Positions 33,310 through 42,295 of a DNA stretch of 64,000 nt are shown here, in pieces. The notes beneath the pieces were generated by a model. That model made no database searches. It was not told where the DNA came from and saw only the letters and a program-made list of their open reading frames with translations. Every line of letters starts with the position of its first letter. Position 1 is the stretch's first letter. This stretch comes from Actinomadura sp. J1-007 (lineage in GTDB: Bacteria > Actinomycetota > Actinomycetes > Streptosporangiales > Streptosporangiaceae): positions 6,076,001 through 6,140,000 of the forward strand of contig NZ_WING01000001.1 of the NCBI RefSeq assembly GCF_009793335.1. Direction: 5' to 3'. The translations under genes were made by a program, and so were the position numbers.

Positions 33310-33786
33310 GTGCACTGCCCGTTCTGCCGCAACCCCGACACCAAGGTGATCGACAGCCGCTCCACCGACGACGGGGCCGCCATCAGGCGCCGCCGGTCGT
33401 GCCCGGAGTGCGGCAAGCGGTTCACGACGCAGGAGAACGTGCTCCTGATGGTGGCCAAGCGCAGCGGGGTCACCGAGCCGTTCTCCAGAGAAAAGATCAT
33501 CGCCGGGGTGCGCAGGGCCTGCCAGGGCCGCCCGGTCGACGAGGATGCGCTGGCCAAGCTCGGGCAGCGGGTCGAGGAGGCGCTCAGGGCGACCGGATCC
33601 GCGGAGATCCCCTCGCACGAGGTCGGTCTCGCGATCCTGGGCCCGCTCGGCGAGCTCGACGAGGTCGCCTACCTGCGGTTCGCCTCGGTCTACCGGGGCT
33701 TCGAGTCGCTCGACGACTTCGCCAACGAGATCGAGGCACTGCGCAAGGCTGGCTCTTCGGGGGAGCACGCAGGACCGCCGCACTAG
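33310..33786 (+). CDS. nrdR: transcriptional repressor NrdR
   Basis: A 158-residue protein starting M-H-C-P-F-C with the four zinc cysteines at about 3, 6, 31 and 34 (C-P-F-C ... C-P-E-C-G-K-R-F). An ATP-cone follows (K-R-S-G-V-T-E-P-F-S-R-E-K-I). NrdR senses ATP/dATP and represses ribonucleotide reductase genes. GTG 33310 is preceded by GAGGAGGG. It is 118 nt upstream of nrdJ on the same strand, the conserved actinobacterial nrdR-nrdJ pair. Confidence 0.96.
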   Translation: MHCPFCRNPDTKVIDSRSTDDGAAIRRRRSCPECGKRFTTQENVLLMVAKRSGVTEPFSREKIIAGVRRACQGRPVDEDALAKLGQRVEEALRATGSAEIPSHEVGLAILGPLGELDEVAYLRFASVYRGFESLDDFANEIEALRKAGSSGEHAGPPH

Positions 33787-33904
33787 TAGGCGGTCGGCGG
33801 CCGCAGCAGCACATGTGAAGCGCCCGCGACCTGGGATGACTCAGGCGCGCGGCGGAGTTGTTCCTGGACAGGGCCCAGCGGGAGGGCCCGAGAGGGGGAA
33901 GGTC

Positions 33905-36774
33905 ATGACGGAGACGGTGAGCGGCTCGGCGGCTCGGCGCGGCAAGGGGGGCCGCAAGGGGCTGAAGGTCGAGCGGATCTTCACCACGCCCGGCGTGCAT
34001 CCGTACGACGAGATCCGCTGGGAACGTCGTGACGTGGTCATGACCAACTGGCGCGACGGCTCGGTCAACTTCGAGCAGCGCGGGGTCGAGTTCCCCGACT
34101 TCTGGTCGCTGAACGCCGCCAACATCGTGACGTCCAAGTACTTCCGGGGCGCCGTCGGCACCCCCGCGCGGGAGTGGAGCCTGAAGCAGCTCGTCGACCG
34201 CGTCGTGCGGATGTACGTCCAGACGGGCATGGACAACGGCTACTTCGCGTCCGACGACGACGCCGAGATCTTCGAGCACGAGCTGAAGTACGCGCTGGTG
34301 CACCAGATGTTCAGCTTCAACTCGCCGGTGTGGTTCAACGTCGGGACCAGGTCGCCGCAGCAGGTGTCGGCGTGCTTCATCCTCTCGGTGGACGACACCA
34401 TGGAGTCGATCCTCGACTGGTACAAGGAGGAGGGGGTCATCTTCAAGGGCGGCTCCGGCGCCGGCCTGAACCTGTCTCGCATCCGCTCGTCCAAGGAGCT
34501 GCTGTCGTCCGGCGGCACGGCGTCCGGCCCGGTGTCGTTCATGCGCGGCGCCGACGCGTCCGCCGGGACGATCAAGTCGGGCGGCGCGACCCGCCGGGCC
34601 GCCAAGATGGTCGTGCTCGACGTCGACCACCCCGACGTCGCCGAGTTCATCGAGACCAAGGCGCGCGAGGAGGACAAGATCCGCGCGCTGCGGGACGCCG
34701 GGTTCGACATGGACCTCGGCGGCAAGGACATCGGCAGCGTCCAGTACCAGAACGCCAACAACTCCGTCCGCGTGTCCGATGAGTTCATGCGCGCCGTCGA
34801 GACCGGCGGCGACTTCGGCCTGCGCGCCCGGATGACCGGCGAGGTCGTCGAGACCGTCCAGGCCAAGGACCTGTTCCGGAAGATGGCCAAGGCGGCGTGG
34901 GAGTGCGCCGACCCCGGCATCCAGTACGACGACACGATCAACGACTGGCACACCAACCCCGAGTCGGGCCGCATCACCGCGTCCAACCCGTGCTCGGAGT
35001 ACATGTCGCTCGACAACTCGTCCTGCAACCTCGCCAGCATCAACCTGCTGAAGTTCCTGTCGGCCGACGGCGTGTTCGACGTCGCCAGGTTCGTCAAGCT
35101 GACCGAGCTGATCATCACGGCGATGGACATCTCGATCACGTTCGCCGACTTCCCGACCGAGAAGATCGCCGAGACGACCCGCGACTACCGCCAGCTCGGC
35201 ATCGGCTACGCCAACCTCGGCGCGCTGCTGATGGCGACCGGCCACGCCTACGACTCCGACGGCGGCCGCACGCTCGCCGCGTCGATCACGTCCCTGATGA
35301 CGGGCGTCGCCTACCGGCGCTCCGCCGAGATGGCCGGCGTCGTCGGCCCGTACGCCGGCTACGCGCGCAACGCCGACGCGCACAAGCGCGTGATGCGCAA
35401 GCACGCCGCCGCGTCCGACGACATCCGCACGCTCGGCGAGATGGACAAGTCCATCCTCGCCGCCGCGACCAAGCAGTGGGCCGACTGCCTCAAGACCGGT
35501 GAGAAGCACGGCTACCGCAACGCGCAGGCGTCGCTGCTCGCGCCGACCGGCACCATCGGCCTGATGATGGACTGCGACACCACCGGCATCGAGCCCGACC
35601 TCGCGCTGATGAAGTTCAAGAAGCTCGTCGGCGGCGGCTCCATGCAGATCGTCAACCACACGGTGCCGCGCGCGCTGGAGCAGCTCGGCTACCAGCAGGA
35701 GCAGATCGAGGCGATCGTCGAGTACATCGCCGAGAACGGCCACGTCGTCGACGCGCCCGGCCTGCGGCCCGAGCACTACGAGGTGTTCGACTGCGCGATG
35801 GGCGAGCGCGCGATCAGCCCGATGGGCCACGTCCGGATGATGGCGGCCGTCCAGCCGTTCCTGTCCGGCGCGATCTCCAAGACCGTCAACATGCCCGAGC
35901 AGGCGACGATCGAGGACATCGAGAAGGTTTACTACGAGGGCTGGAAGCTCGGCCTGAAGGCCCTGGCGATCTACCGCGACAACTGCAAGGTCGGCCAGCC
36001 GCTGTCCGCCGCGGGCAAGAAGGAGGAGGCCAAGACCGAGGCCGCCCCCGCCGAGCTCGCGCCGCGCCCGATCCGCAAGCGGCTGCCGAAGCAGCGGCCC
36101 GCCACCGTCACCCGCTTCTCCGTCGCGGGCGCCGAGGGCTACATGACCGCCTCGTCCTACCCCGACGACGGTCTCGGCGAGGTGTTCCTCAAGCTCGGCA
36201 AGCAGGGCTCCACCCTCGCCGGCGTGATGGACGCGTTCTCGATGGCGATCTCCATCAGCCTCCAGTACGGCGTGCCGCTGGAGACGTGGGTCGAGAAGTT
36301 CACCAACATGCGGTTCGAGCCCGCCGGGATGACCGACGACCCCGACATCCGCATGGCCACCTCGGTGATGGACTACATCTTCCGCCGCCTGGCCCTCGAC
36401 CACCTGCCGTACGAGGAGCGCGCCGGCCTCGGCATCTTCACCGCCGACGAGCGCGCCATGCAGGCCAACGGCGAGGACCCCGCCACCCTGCACGCCGACG
36501 ACGAGGTCGACCACGAGACGCTCGCGCAGTCGGCCGAGATCACCCAGCACGCCGGGGCCCCGCGCCCGGCGGTCGCGGCACCCGCGGCGACGGCGGCGTC
36601 CGCGATGCCCGGCGCCGTCCCGGCGGGGAGGCCCACTCGTCCATGGAGGTCATCGAGAGCCGCCAGGGCCGTACCGCCGACGCGCCGCTCTGCCTCACCT
36701 GCGGCACCAAGATGCGTCCCGCCGGAAGCTGCTACGTCTGCGAAGGCTGCGGCTCCACCAGCGGATGCAGCTGA
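33905..36774 (+). CDS. nrdJ: vitamin B12-dependent ribonucleotide reductase (class II), 3' frameshift
   Basis: About 956 residues when repaired. The first frame from ATG 33905 (GGGGGAAGG site) contains the radical and substrate region: P-C-S-E-Y and N-S-S-C-N-L-A-S-I-N-L, S-G-G-T-A-S-G-P-V-S-F-M, and L-A-P-T-G-T-I-G-L-M-M-D-C-D. Near 36632 the frame shifts; the correct C-terminus (M-E-V-I-E-S-R, then C-L-T-C-G-T-K-M and C-Y-V-C-E-G-C-G-S-T-S-G-C-S) continues in another frame to 36774. One extra G in the GGGG at 36629-36634 restores it. The terminal cysteines hand electrons to the active site, so the frame matters for function. Confidence 0.92.
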
Positions 36775-36805
36775 TTCCGAACACAACCAAGGCGTAACGC
36801 GCCTG

Positions 36806-36841
36806 GCGGGGAGACCGGCGACGGCCGGTCTCCCCGCTTTT
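36806..36841 (+). terminator. intrinsic terminator of nrdRJ
   Basis: GCGGGGAGACCGGC (36806-36819) pairs perfectly with GCCGGTCTCCCCGC (36824-36837), 4-nt loop, followed by TTTT. This is the most canonical terminator in the window. Confidence 0.9.
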
Positions 36842-36884
36842 CGGCTTGCCGGGAGCCCCGTAGTGGGGTGGGGGCGCGGCGACC

Positions 36885-37312
36885 GTTTTGCGCGGACGTT
36901 CTGGTCGATCGTTCTGTGCGGACGTCCTGTGCGGTCGTCCTGGGCGGTCGTTCTGTGCGGTCGTCCTGTGTGGTGGTCGCGTGTGGTGGTCGCCTGTGGC
37001 TGTCGTGTGCGGTGGTCGCGTGTGGCTGTTGTGTGCGGCCGTTCCGTGGGGGCATTTGCTGCGGTCGTTCTGTGCGGATCGTTTCCTGCGACCGTTCTGC
37101 GGGGGCGTTTCCTGGGGCCGTTCTGTGCGGATCGTTCCTGGGGCTGTTCGTGCGGCCGTTGCCTGCGGTCGCCCTCTGCGGTTGTTCTCTGTGGCCGTGC
37201 CGTGTGGTCGTTTCCCCGCGCCCGTTTCGCATGCTCGTTCCGTGCGCCCGTTCCGTGCGCGCGTTCCACGCGCGCGTTCCGTGCGCCGTGCGGTGTGCCG
37301 TTCCGTGCGGCC
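36885..37312. repeat. 13-bp-period tandem array (about 33 units)
   Basis: From 36885 the sequence advances in 13-bp steps with consensus GTTCTGTGCGGTC: units begin at 36885, 36898, 36911, 36924 and so on, with only a few one-base slips until 37312. Positions 1-2 (GT), 6-7 (GT) and 9-10 (CGG) are best kept. The period is not divisible by three, no start/RBS pair exists, and neither strand codes credibly. It lies between the nrdJ terminator and the MerR promoter. Confidence 0.88.
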
Positions 37313-37377
37313 GGGCTCGCGCGCGGGGCTTTGGGGCGGGGCCGGGGGCGGTGGCCGGGGTTGTCGCGGTTCCGGGG

Positions 37378-37408
37378 TTGAGGTTCCAGTGGCTGGAAGG
37401 TGCACAGT
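37378..37408 (+). promoter_or_regulatory. MerR-type autoregulated promoter
   Basis: TTGAGG (37378-37383) and CACAGT (37403-37408) are 19 bp apart. The spacer contains the perfect dyad TTCCAG-TGG-CTGGAA (37384-37398), the classic position for a MerR-family dimer. The ATG of the MerR gene is 7 nt after the -10, so the transcript is probably leaderless. Confidence 0.8.
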
Positions 37409-37415
37409 TCCTCTC

Positions 37416-38342
37416 ATGAGCGCGGAGTTGTTCACGATCGGGCAGCTCGCCGAACGGTGCGGCCTGCCGACCCGGACGGTCCGGTTCTGGTCGGACGCCG
37501 GGCTGGTCCCGCCCGTCCGCAGGTCGGCCGGGGGGTACCGCCTCTACGACGCGGAGGCGGTGGCCCGGCTCGACCTCGTCCGTACCCTGCGGGAGCTCGG
37601 GCTCGGCCTGGACGCCGTGGAGGCCGTCCTGGCGAGGACGGCCACGGTCGCGGAGGTGGCGGCGGCGCACGTCGCCGCGCTGGACACCGAGATCCGGACC
37701 CTGCGGCTGCATCGCGCGGTGCTCAGCACGGTCGCCGACCGCGGCAGCACGATGGAGGAGACGCTACTGATGAACAAGCTGGCCAGGCTGTCCGCCCAGG
37801 AGCGGCAGCGGATCATCGACGATTTCGTCCAGGAGATGGTCGAGGGCACCGACCCGGACGCGCCCGCGAGGGGCATCGCCGAAAGTATGCGGCGGCTGCC
37901 CGCCGAGCTCCCCGACGACCCGGCGCCTGAGCAGGTGGACGCCTGGATCGAACTCGCGGAGCTCGTCGCGGACGAGAGTTTCCGGCAACGCGTCCGCGCG
38001 ATGGCGCTCGCGGGAGGTGGGGCGGACGAGCTGGAGTACGAGACCGACCACCACGCCGTCCTCGAACATGCCGGGCGGGCCGTGGCGGACGGCATCGCGC
38101 CGTCCTCGTCGCAGGGCCGGACCGTCCTGGCCCGCATCGTTCCGCCGGACACGCCGGTGGATCAGCGTGCGCTCGTCCTCGAACAACTGGAGACGTTCAC
38201 GGACGCTCGGGTGGAGCGCTACTGGCAGCTCCTGGCGATCGTCAACGGACAGTCGCCGCAGCCGGCCGCCGTCCCCGCCTTCGAATGGTTGATCGCGGCC
38301 CTGCGGGCGGACACGGCCGAACGCCGCGAGAACGGCGAGTAA
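37416..38342 (+). CDS. MerR family transcriptional regulator
   Basis: A 308-residue regulator. The winged helix (F-T-I-G-Q-L-A-E-R-C-G-L-P-T-R-T-V-R-F-W-S-D-A-G-L) is at residues 6-30, then the R-R-S-A-G-G-Y-R-L-Y wing. A coiled dimer helix (A-A-H-V-A-A-L-D-T-E-I-R-T-L) follows, and a long helical effector domain without cysteine-rich metal sites, suggesting an organic ligand. It is preceded by its own 19-bp-spacer promoter. The earlier in-frame extension lies in the 13-bp array and is not coding. Confidence 0.92.
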   Translation: MSAELFTIGQLAERCGLPTRTVRFWSDAGLVPPVRRSAGGYRLYDAEAVARLDLVRTLRELGLGLDAVEAVLARTATVAEVAAAHVAALDTEIRTLRLHRAVLSTVADRGSTMEETLLMNKLARLSAQERQRIIDDFVQEMVEGTDPDAPARGIAESMRRLPAELPDDPAPEQVDAWIELAELVADESFRQRVRAMALAGGGADELEYETDHHAVLEHAGRAVADGIAPSSSQGRTVLARIVPPDTPVDQRALVLEQLETFTDARVERYWQLLAIVNGQSPQPAAVPAFEWLIAALRADTAERRENGE

Positions 38343-38422
38343 CGGAATTCGTGAAGGCTCGTCCGGCTGCGGAGGCGGACGTCGGCCGTTCGGGAGAGCA
38401 GGCCGTCTGGGAGAATGGGCTG

Positions 38423-38926
38423 ATGAGCCAACCGGTGCGGAACGGACCACCCCAGACCGGCGACGAGCGGATGACCCTGACCGCTTTCCTCCAATACCAG
38501 CGCGACACGCTGGCGATGAAATGCGCGGGCCTCAGCACGGAACAACTGAGGGAACGCGCCGTTCCGCCGTCCGGGCTTTCCCTGCTCGGCCTCATCCGCC
38601 ATATGGCCGAGGTCGAAAGGGCGTGGTTCCGCAACGTGCTGAACGGTGAGGACAGCGCGAATCGGTGGACGAACGACGAGGGCGAGTGGGCCGATTTCGA
38701 CGTTGACGGCGCTGACGTGGACGAGGCGTACGACCTCTGGTACGACGAGTGGGCGCGATCGCGTGACATCGTGGACGGCATCGCATCGCTGGACACCGTC
38801 AAGCGCCACGGCGATCAGGAGTACTCGCTCCGCTACGTCCTCGTCCACATGATCGAGGAGTACGCACGTCACAACGGCCACGCGGACCTGCTCCGCGAAC
38901 GCATCGACGGAGCGACCGGCGAGTAG
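38423..38926 (+). CDS. DinB family (DUF664) protein
   Basis: A 167-residue four-helix-bundle protein. The patterns L-L-G-L-I-R-H-M-A-E-V-E-R-A-W-F and V-H-M-I-E-E-Y-A-R-H-N-G-H-A-D-L place three histidines as in metal-binding DinB/DUF664 proteins, many of which are mycothiol- or bacillithiol-dependent enzymes. A specific reaction cannot be assigned. ATG 38423 is 6 nt after GAGAAT, a possible -10. It follows the MerR gene by 80 nt. Confidence 0.88.
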   Translation: MSQPVRNGPPQTGDERMTLTAFLQYQRDTLAMKCAGLSTEQLRERAVPPSGLSLLGLIRHMAEVERAWFRNVLNGEDSANRWTNDEGEWADFDVDGADVDEAYDLWYDEWARSRDIVDGIASLDTVKRHGDQEYSLRYVLVHMIEEYARHNGHADLLRERIDGATGE

Positions 38927-38985
38927 TGCCCGGCGGTCTACCCGCCGCCGGGCGCCCTCGGCCTTGCCTCTCGGTGCTCGTCCGT

Positions 38986-39567
38986 TCAGGTGCGTCCCGC
39001 CACGACCTGGTCGATGAGAAGGTCGAGGCGGACCTGATGGAGCTCCGGGCGAAGGCGGTTCCCGGCGGACAGCGTGGCGATTCCGTGCAGCGAACTCCAG
39101 ATGACCTCGGCCAGCGATTCCAGGTCCCGTTCTCCTGCCAAGGGCCTGAGCACGGTGACGAACTCGTTGAACGCGGCCTGGAGATTCGCCGGCGATTCAC
39201 CACTGCCGAAAGAGACGTCGATCCGCTGGACGAACATCGCGTCGTAGAGTGCCGGCCGTTCTCCCGCGAATCTCAGATACGCGTCGGCGACCGCACGGAG
39301 CGACTCCTCCGGGGATTCGTGAGAGATCCGGGCGTCGTAGAGTTCGTAAGCCATATCGCCGAATCCGTCGATGGCGACGGCCGCGACGATGGCGCCCTTG
39401 CTCTTGAAATGGCTGTAGAGAACCGGCTGGCTGTATTCGACCCGTTCGGCGAGCCGCCGCGTCGTCACCGATTCCCAGCCCTCGGCCTCGGCCATCTCCC
39501 GGGCGGTCTGGACGATCAGGCGATGTCGTTCCGCTCGTTCGCGCTCCCGGCGCTGCTGCACTGACAC
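38986..39567 (-). CDS. TetR family transcriptional regulator
   Basis: A 193-residue TetR protein. The HTH is at about 30-62 (V-T-T-R-R-L-A-E-R-V-E-Y-S-Q-P-V-L-Y-S-H-F-K-S-K). The helical ligand domain contains W-S-S-L-H-G-I-A-T-L, typical of the TetR_C_13/WHG type. It is divergent from pirin, with CTAGC half-sites just upstream as a candidate autoregulatory operator. Start ATG 39567. Confidence 0.9.
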   Translation of the reverse strand: MSVQQRRERERAERHRLIVQTAREMAEAEGWESVTTRRLAERVEYSQPVLYSHFKSKGAIVAAVAIDGFGDMAYELYDARISHESPEESLRAVADAYLRFAGERPALYDAMFVQRIDVSFGSGESPANLQAAFNEFVTVLRPLAGERDLESLAEVIWSSLHGIATLSAGNRLRPELHQVRLDLLIDQVVAGRT

Positions 39568-39576
39568 GGTCCGAGT

Positions 39577-39599
39577 CTAGCGCTGCTAGCAAGCCTAGC
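39577..39599. promoter_or_regulatory. CTAGC/GCTAG repeats, candidate TetR operator
   Basis: CTAGC (39577-39581), GCTAG (39585-39589) and CTAGC (39595-39599) form two overlapping inverted repeats 10-18 nt before the TetR start, the usual site for TetR self-repression. Divergent control of pirin is possible but its start is 205 nt away. Confidence 0.55.
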
Positions 39600-39803
39600 C
39601 CAGCTATGGGCGCTGGCCGGGCGGCCATCGAGGCGCGCCGTCCCTGAACGCCTGCGGCGAGGCGGCCCGCCGATGCCGGGGCACCCGCAGCGGTGATCCA
39701 GTTCCGGGCATAGGGCATCGTTACCGGCAGGGGCCCGTCCGCCTGGGCCGCAGGGCCGCCTCTGGCGCTGATGGGCTAGTGAGCTGATGAAAGGCGAGAC
39801 AAC

Positions 39804-40772
39804 GTGAGCGATCTCGATCTCCGGCCGACTCCGGTGGTCTGCGGCGGCCGTGACGACGTGTCGGCGCAGCCGGTCAGGGAACTGCTGTCCCCGCGCCGCG
39901 TTCCGCTGGGGGAGAGCACGTTCGTCCGCCGGCTGCTGCCCACCCTGGGACGCCGCATGGTCGGCGCCTGGTGTTTCGTCGACAACTACGGCCCGGACCA
40001 CATCGCGGACGAACCCGGCATGCAGGTGCCGCCGCACCCGCACATCGGCCTGCAAACGGTGAGCTGGCTGCACGCCGGGGAGGTCCTGCACCGCGACAGC
40101 CTGGGCAGCCTGCAAACCGTTCGTCCCAAGGAACTCGGGCTGATGACTGCCGGACGCGCGATCTCCCACTCCGAGGAGTCGCCGCGAACGCACACGCCGA
40201 CGCTGCACGGAGCCCAGCTCTGGGTGGCGCTGCCCGATGGTGACCGGCACGTCGCCCCCGCCTTCGAGCACCACGCCGACCTCCCCGTCGTGACCGGCGG
40301 GAACGGTCTCGCTGCCACGGTGATCTTGGGACGGTTCGACGGCGCCGCGTCCCCCGGCGCCACGTACACCCCGATCGTCGGCGCGGACCTCGCCCTGTCG
40401 GACGGCGCCGACGTCAGGCTGCCGGTCGAGCCCGACTTCGAGTACGCGGCGCTGACCATGTCGGGGATCACGGAGGTCGACGGCGTGCGCCTGGAACCCG
40501 GCTCGATGCTCTACCTCGGCTGCGGACGCCGCGACCTGCGCCTGCGCGCGGACGGCGACAGCGGGCTGGTCCTGCTGGGCGGCGAGCCGTTCGAGGAGAA
40601 GCTGGTCATGTGGTGGAACTTCGTCGCCCGCACGGGCGAGGAGATCGCCGAAGCCCGCCGGGCCTGGACGTCGGGCGACCGCTTCGGCACCGTTCACGGC
40701 TACGACGGCGCTCCCCTCCCGGCCCCGCCGCTGCCCGCCACACCCCTCAAGCCCCGCGGCCGAACCCGCTAA
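39804..40772 (+). CDS. pirin family protein
   Basis: A 322-residue bicupin. The N-terminal metal site is recognised in P-P-H-P-H-I-G-L-Q-T-V-S-W-L with later H residues (S-H-S-E-E) and E in L-H-G-A-Q-L-W-V-A-L-P. Pirins are iron-binding; some bacterial members are quercetin dioxygenases. The C-terminus F-E-E-K-L-V-M-W-W-N-F-V is characteristic. The GTG start at 39804 is the only one keeping the canonical N-terminus. The last 20 residues are Pro-rich. Confidence 0.93.
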   Translation: MSDLDLRPTPVVCGGRDDVSAQPVRELLSPRRVPLGESTFVRRLLPTLGRRMVGAWCFVDNYGPDHIADEPGMQVPPHPHIGLQTVSWLHAGEVLHRDSLGSLQTVRPKELGLMTAGRAISHSEESPRTHTPTLHGAQLWVALPDGDRHVAPAFEHHADLPVVTGGNGLAATVILGRFDGAASPGATYTPIVGADLALSDGADVRLPVEPDFEYAALTMSGITEVDGVRLEPGSMLYLGCGRRDLRLRADGDSGLVLLGGEPFEEKLVMWWNFVARTGEEIAEARRAWTSGDRFGTVHGYDGAPLPAPPLPATPLKPRGRTR

Positions 40773-40950
40773 GGCCCTCGCCACGACCACCCACCGCCCG
40801 AGCCGCCCGAGCCGCCCGAGCTGGCCGAGCTGGCCGAGCCGCCCGAGCCGGCCGAGCCGCCCGAGCCGGCCGGGGCGAGGAGATGGAACGGGTTGCGAGG
40901 CGCGCGAGCAGCTCGCGGGTCTCGCTCCAGTAATCGGTGAGTGCAGGCAT
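40747..40950 (-). CDS. possible small basic protein (67 residues)
   Basis: ATG 40950 has GGAGG 9 nt upstream and opens M-P-A-L-T-D-Y-W-S-E-T-R-E-L-L-A-R-L with good third-position GC. After about 25 residues it becomes an Arg/Ala/Pro repeat encoded by CCGAGC steps and ends inside the 3' end of the pirin gene on the other strand. It may be a real short protein with a repeat-extended tail. I recognise no family. Confidence 0.3.
   Translation of the reverse strand: MPALTDYWSETRELLARLATRSISSPRPARAARPARAARPARPARAARAARAVGGRGEGLSGFGRGA
40796..40872. repeat. CCGAGC-step microsatellite
   Basis: About 77 bp of 9- to 12-bp variants of GCCGAGCCGCCCGAGC and CCGAGCTGGCCGAGC just after the pirin stop. The remaining gap to 41088 holds the possible small gene and nothing else clear. 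Confidence 0.7.
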
Positions 40951-41088
40951 CAGCGAACACCTCCGCGTCCGAGGGGTGAGGCATCGGGCCGTCGGAGGAT
41001 GGGGACGAGGCCTTGTAGAGGGGTGGCTTGCCTGGGGGTTCTCGGTGTGCGGAATCGGGAGTGGGTCGGAGCCGTTGGGCTGTATGTG

Positions 41089-42138
41089 ATGCACGGTGAG
41101 TACAAGGTTCCCGGCGGCAAGCTCGTGGTCGCCGACCTGGATGTCGTTGACGGGCTGCTGCGTTCTCCTCGGATCAGTGGCGACTTCTTCCTGGAGCCCG
41201 ACGAGGCTCTTGAGGCGATCGACACGGCTCTGGACGGGCTGCCGGCCGGTCTGGAGGCACGGGAGATCGCCCGCCGGGTGGAGGCGGGGCTTCCGCCCGG
41301 CACGGTGATGCTCGGGATCTCGTCGGAGGCCGTGGGAATCGCGGTGCGGCGCGCGGTGGCCCGGGCCTCGGACTGGCGTGACCATGATTGGCGGCTCATC
41401 CATGAGGGGCCGCAGGAGCCCGCGCTTCACATGGCGCTCGACCAGGTCCTCGCCGAGGAGGTGGGGGCCGGGCGGCGCCCGCCCACGTTGCGCGTGTGGG
41501 AGTGGGCCTCGCCTTCGATCATCATCGGGAGCTTCCAGTCCCTGCGCAACGAGGTCGACGCCGAGGAGGCCGAGCGGTACGGCGTGCACGTGGTGCGGCG
41601 GATCAGCGGTGGCGGCGCGATGTTCGTCGAGCCGGGCAACACCATCACCTACTCCCTGTACGCGCCCGAGTCGCTGGTGGCGGGCATGTCGTTCGCCGAG
41701 AGCTACGCCTTCCTCGACGACTGGGTGCTGGGCGCGCTCGGCGAGCTGGGGGTGCGGGCGTGGTACCAGCCGTTGAACGACATCACCTCGGACCAAGGCA
41801 AGATCGGCGGTGCGGCGCAGAAGCGGCTCGCCGTCGGTGCCGTCCTGCACCACGTGACCATGTCGTACGACATCGACGCCGACAAGATGCTCCAGGTGCT
41901 GCGGATCGGCAGGGAGAAGCTCTCTGACAAGGGGATCGCCAGCGCAAAGAAGCGAGTCGATCCGTTGCGGCGCCAGACGGGGCTGCCCCGGGAGGAGATC
42001 ATCGAGCGCATGATCGGTCATTTCCGGGGCCGGTACGGGCTGGCCGCCGACGAGATCACCGATGAGGAACTGCGCCTGGCCGAGAAGTACGCGGCAGAGA
42101 AGTTCGACACCGTGGAGTGGACGGCTCGCGTTCCCTGA
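41089..42138 (+). CDS. lplA: lipoate-protein ligase with accessory domain fused at the N-terminus
   Basis: A 349-residue protein. The first 90 residues (H-G-E-Y-K-V-P-G-G-K-L-V-V-A-D-L-D-V, then R-I-S-G-D-F-F-L-E-P-D-E-A) match the small C-terminal/LplB domain of lipoate ligases. The remainder is the catalytic LplA domain with R-R-I-S-G-G-G-A-M-F, P-L-N-D-I and the adenylate-binding lysine in Q-G-K-I-G-G-A-A-Q. Domain order is reversed relative to E. coli LplA and mirrors archaeal LplB-LplA pairs. It attaches lipoate to 2-oxoacid dehydrogenases or GcvH. Start ATG 41089, or adjacent GTG 41086. Confidence 0.87.
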   Translation: MHGEYKVPGGKLVVADLDVVDGLLRSPRISGDFFLEPDEALEAIDTALDGLPAGLEAREIARRVEAGLPPGTVMLGISSEAVGIAVRRAVARASDWRDHDWRLIHEGPQEPALHMALDQVLAEEVGAGRRPPTLRVWEWASPSIIIGSFQSLRNEVDAEEAERYGVHVVRRISGGGAMFVEPGNTITYSLYAPESLVAGMSFAESYAFLDDWVLGALGELGVRAWYQPLNDITSDQGKIGGAAQKRLAVGAVLHHVTMSYDIDADKMLQVLRIGREKLSDKGIASAKKRVDPLRRQTGLPREEIIERMIGHFRGRYGLAADEITDEELRLAEKYAAEKFDTVEWTARVP

Positions 42139-42295
42139 TCGCCGGGCGGTTCTCCGCTGGCTGCTCACGGTCCTTCGTGGAACGCGGGGCTTGTGGGTGC
42201 TCGGCGGGTGTTGAGCCTGGGGCGCGGTCGGCATGTTCCCTCCTGGTGATGCCTCGTGGGGTGCGTGGCGGGAGTGGCCTTGAGGGCGGAAGCGG

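Noticed and set aside
33787..33904. Cobalamin riboswitch before nrdJ
   Set aside because: No B12-box-like sequence and the gap is only 118 nt within the nrdR-nrdJ unit.
36775..37381. C-terminal extension of nrdJ through the repeat array
   Set aside because: Created by the frameshift; the authentic C-terminus is in another frame and a strong terminator lies within the extension.
40747..42234. Long minus-strand frame opposite lplA
   Set aside because: The plus strand has full lipoate ligase motifs; only its last 67 codons, with their own RBS, were kept as a weak candidate.
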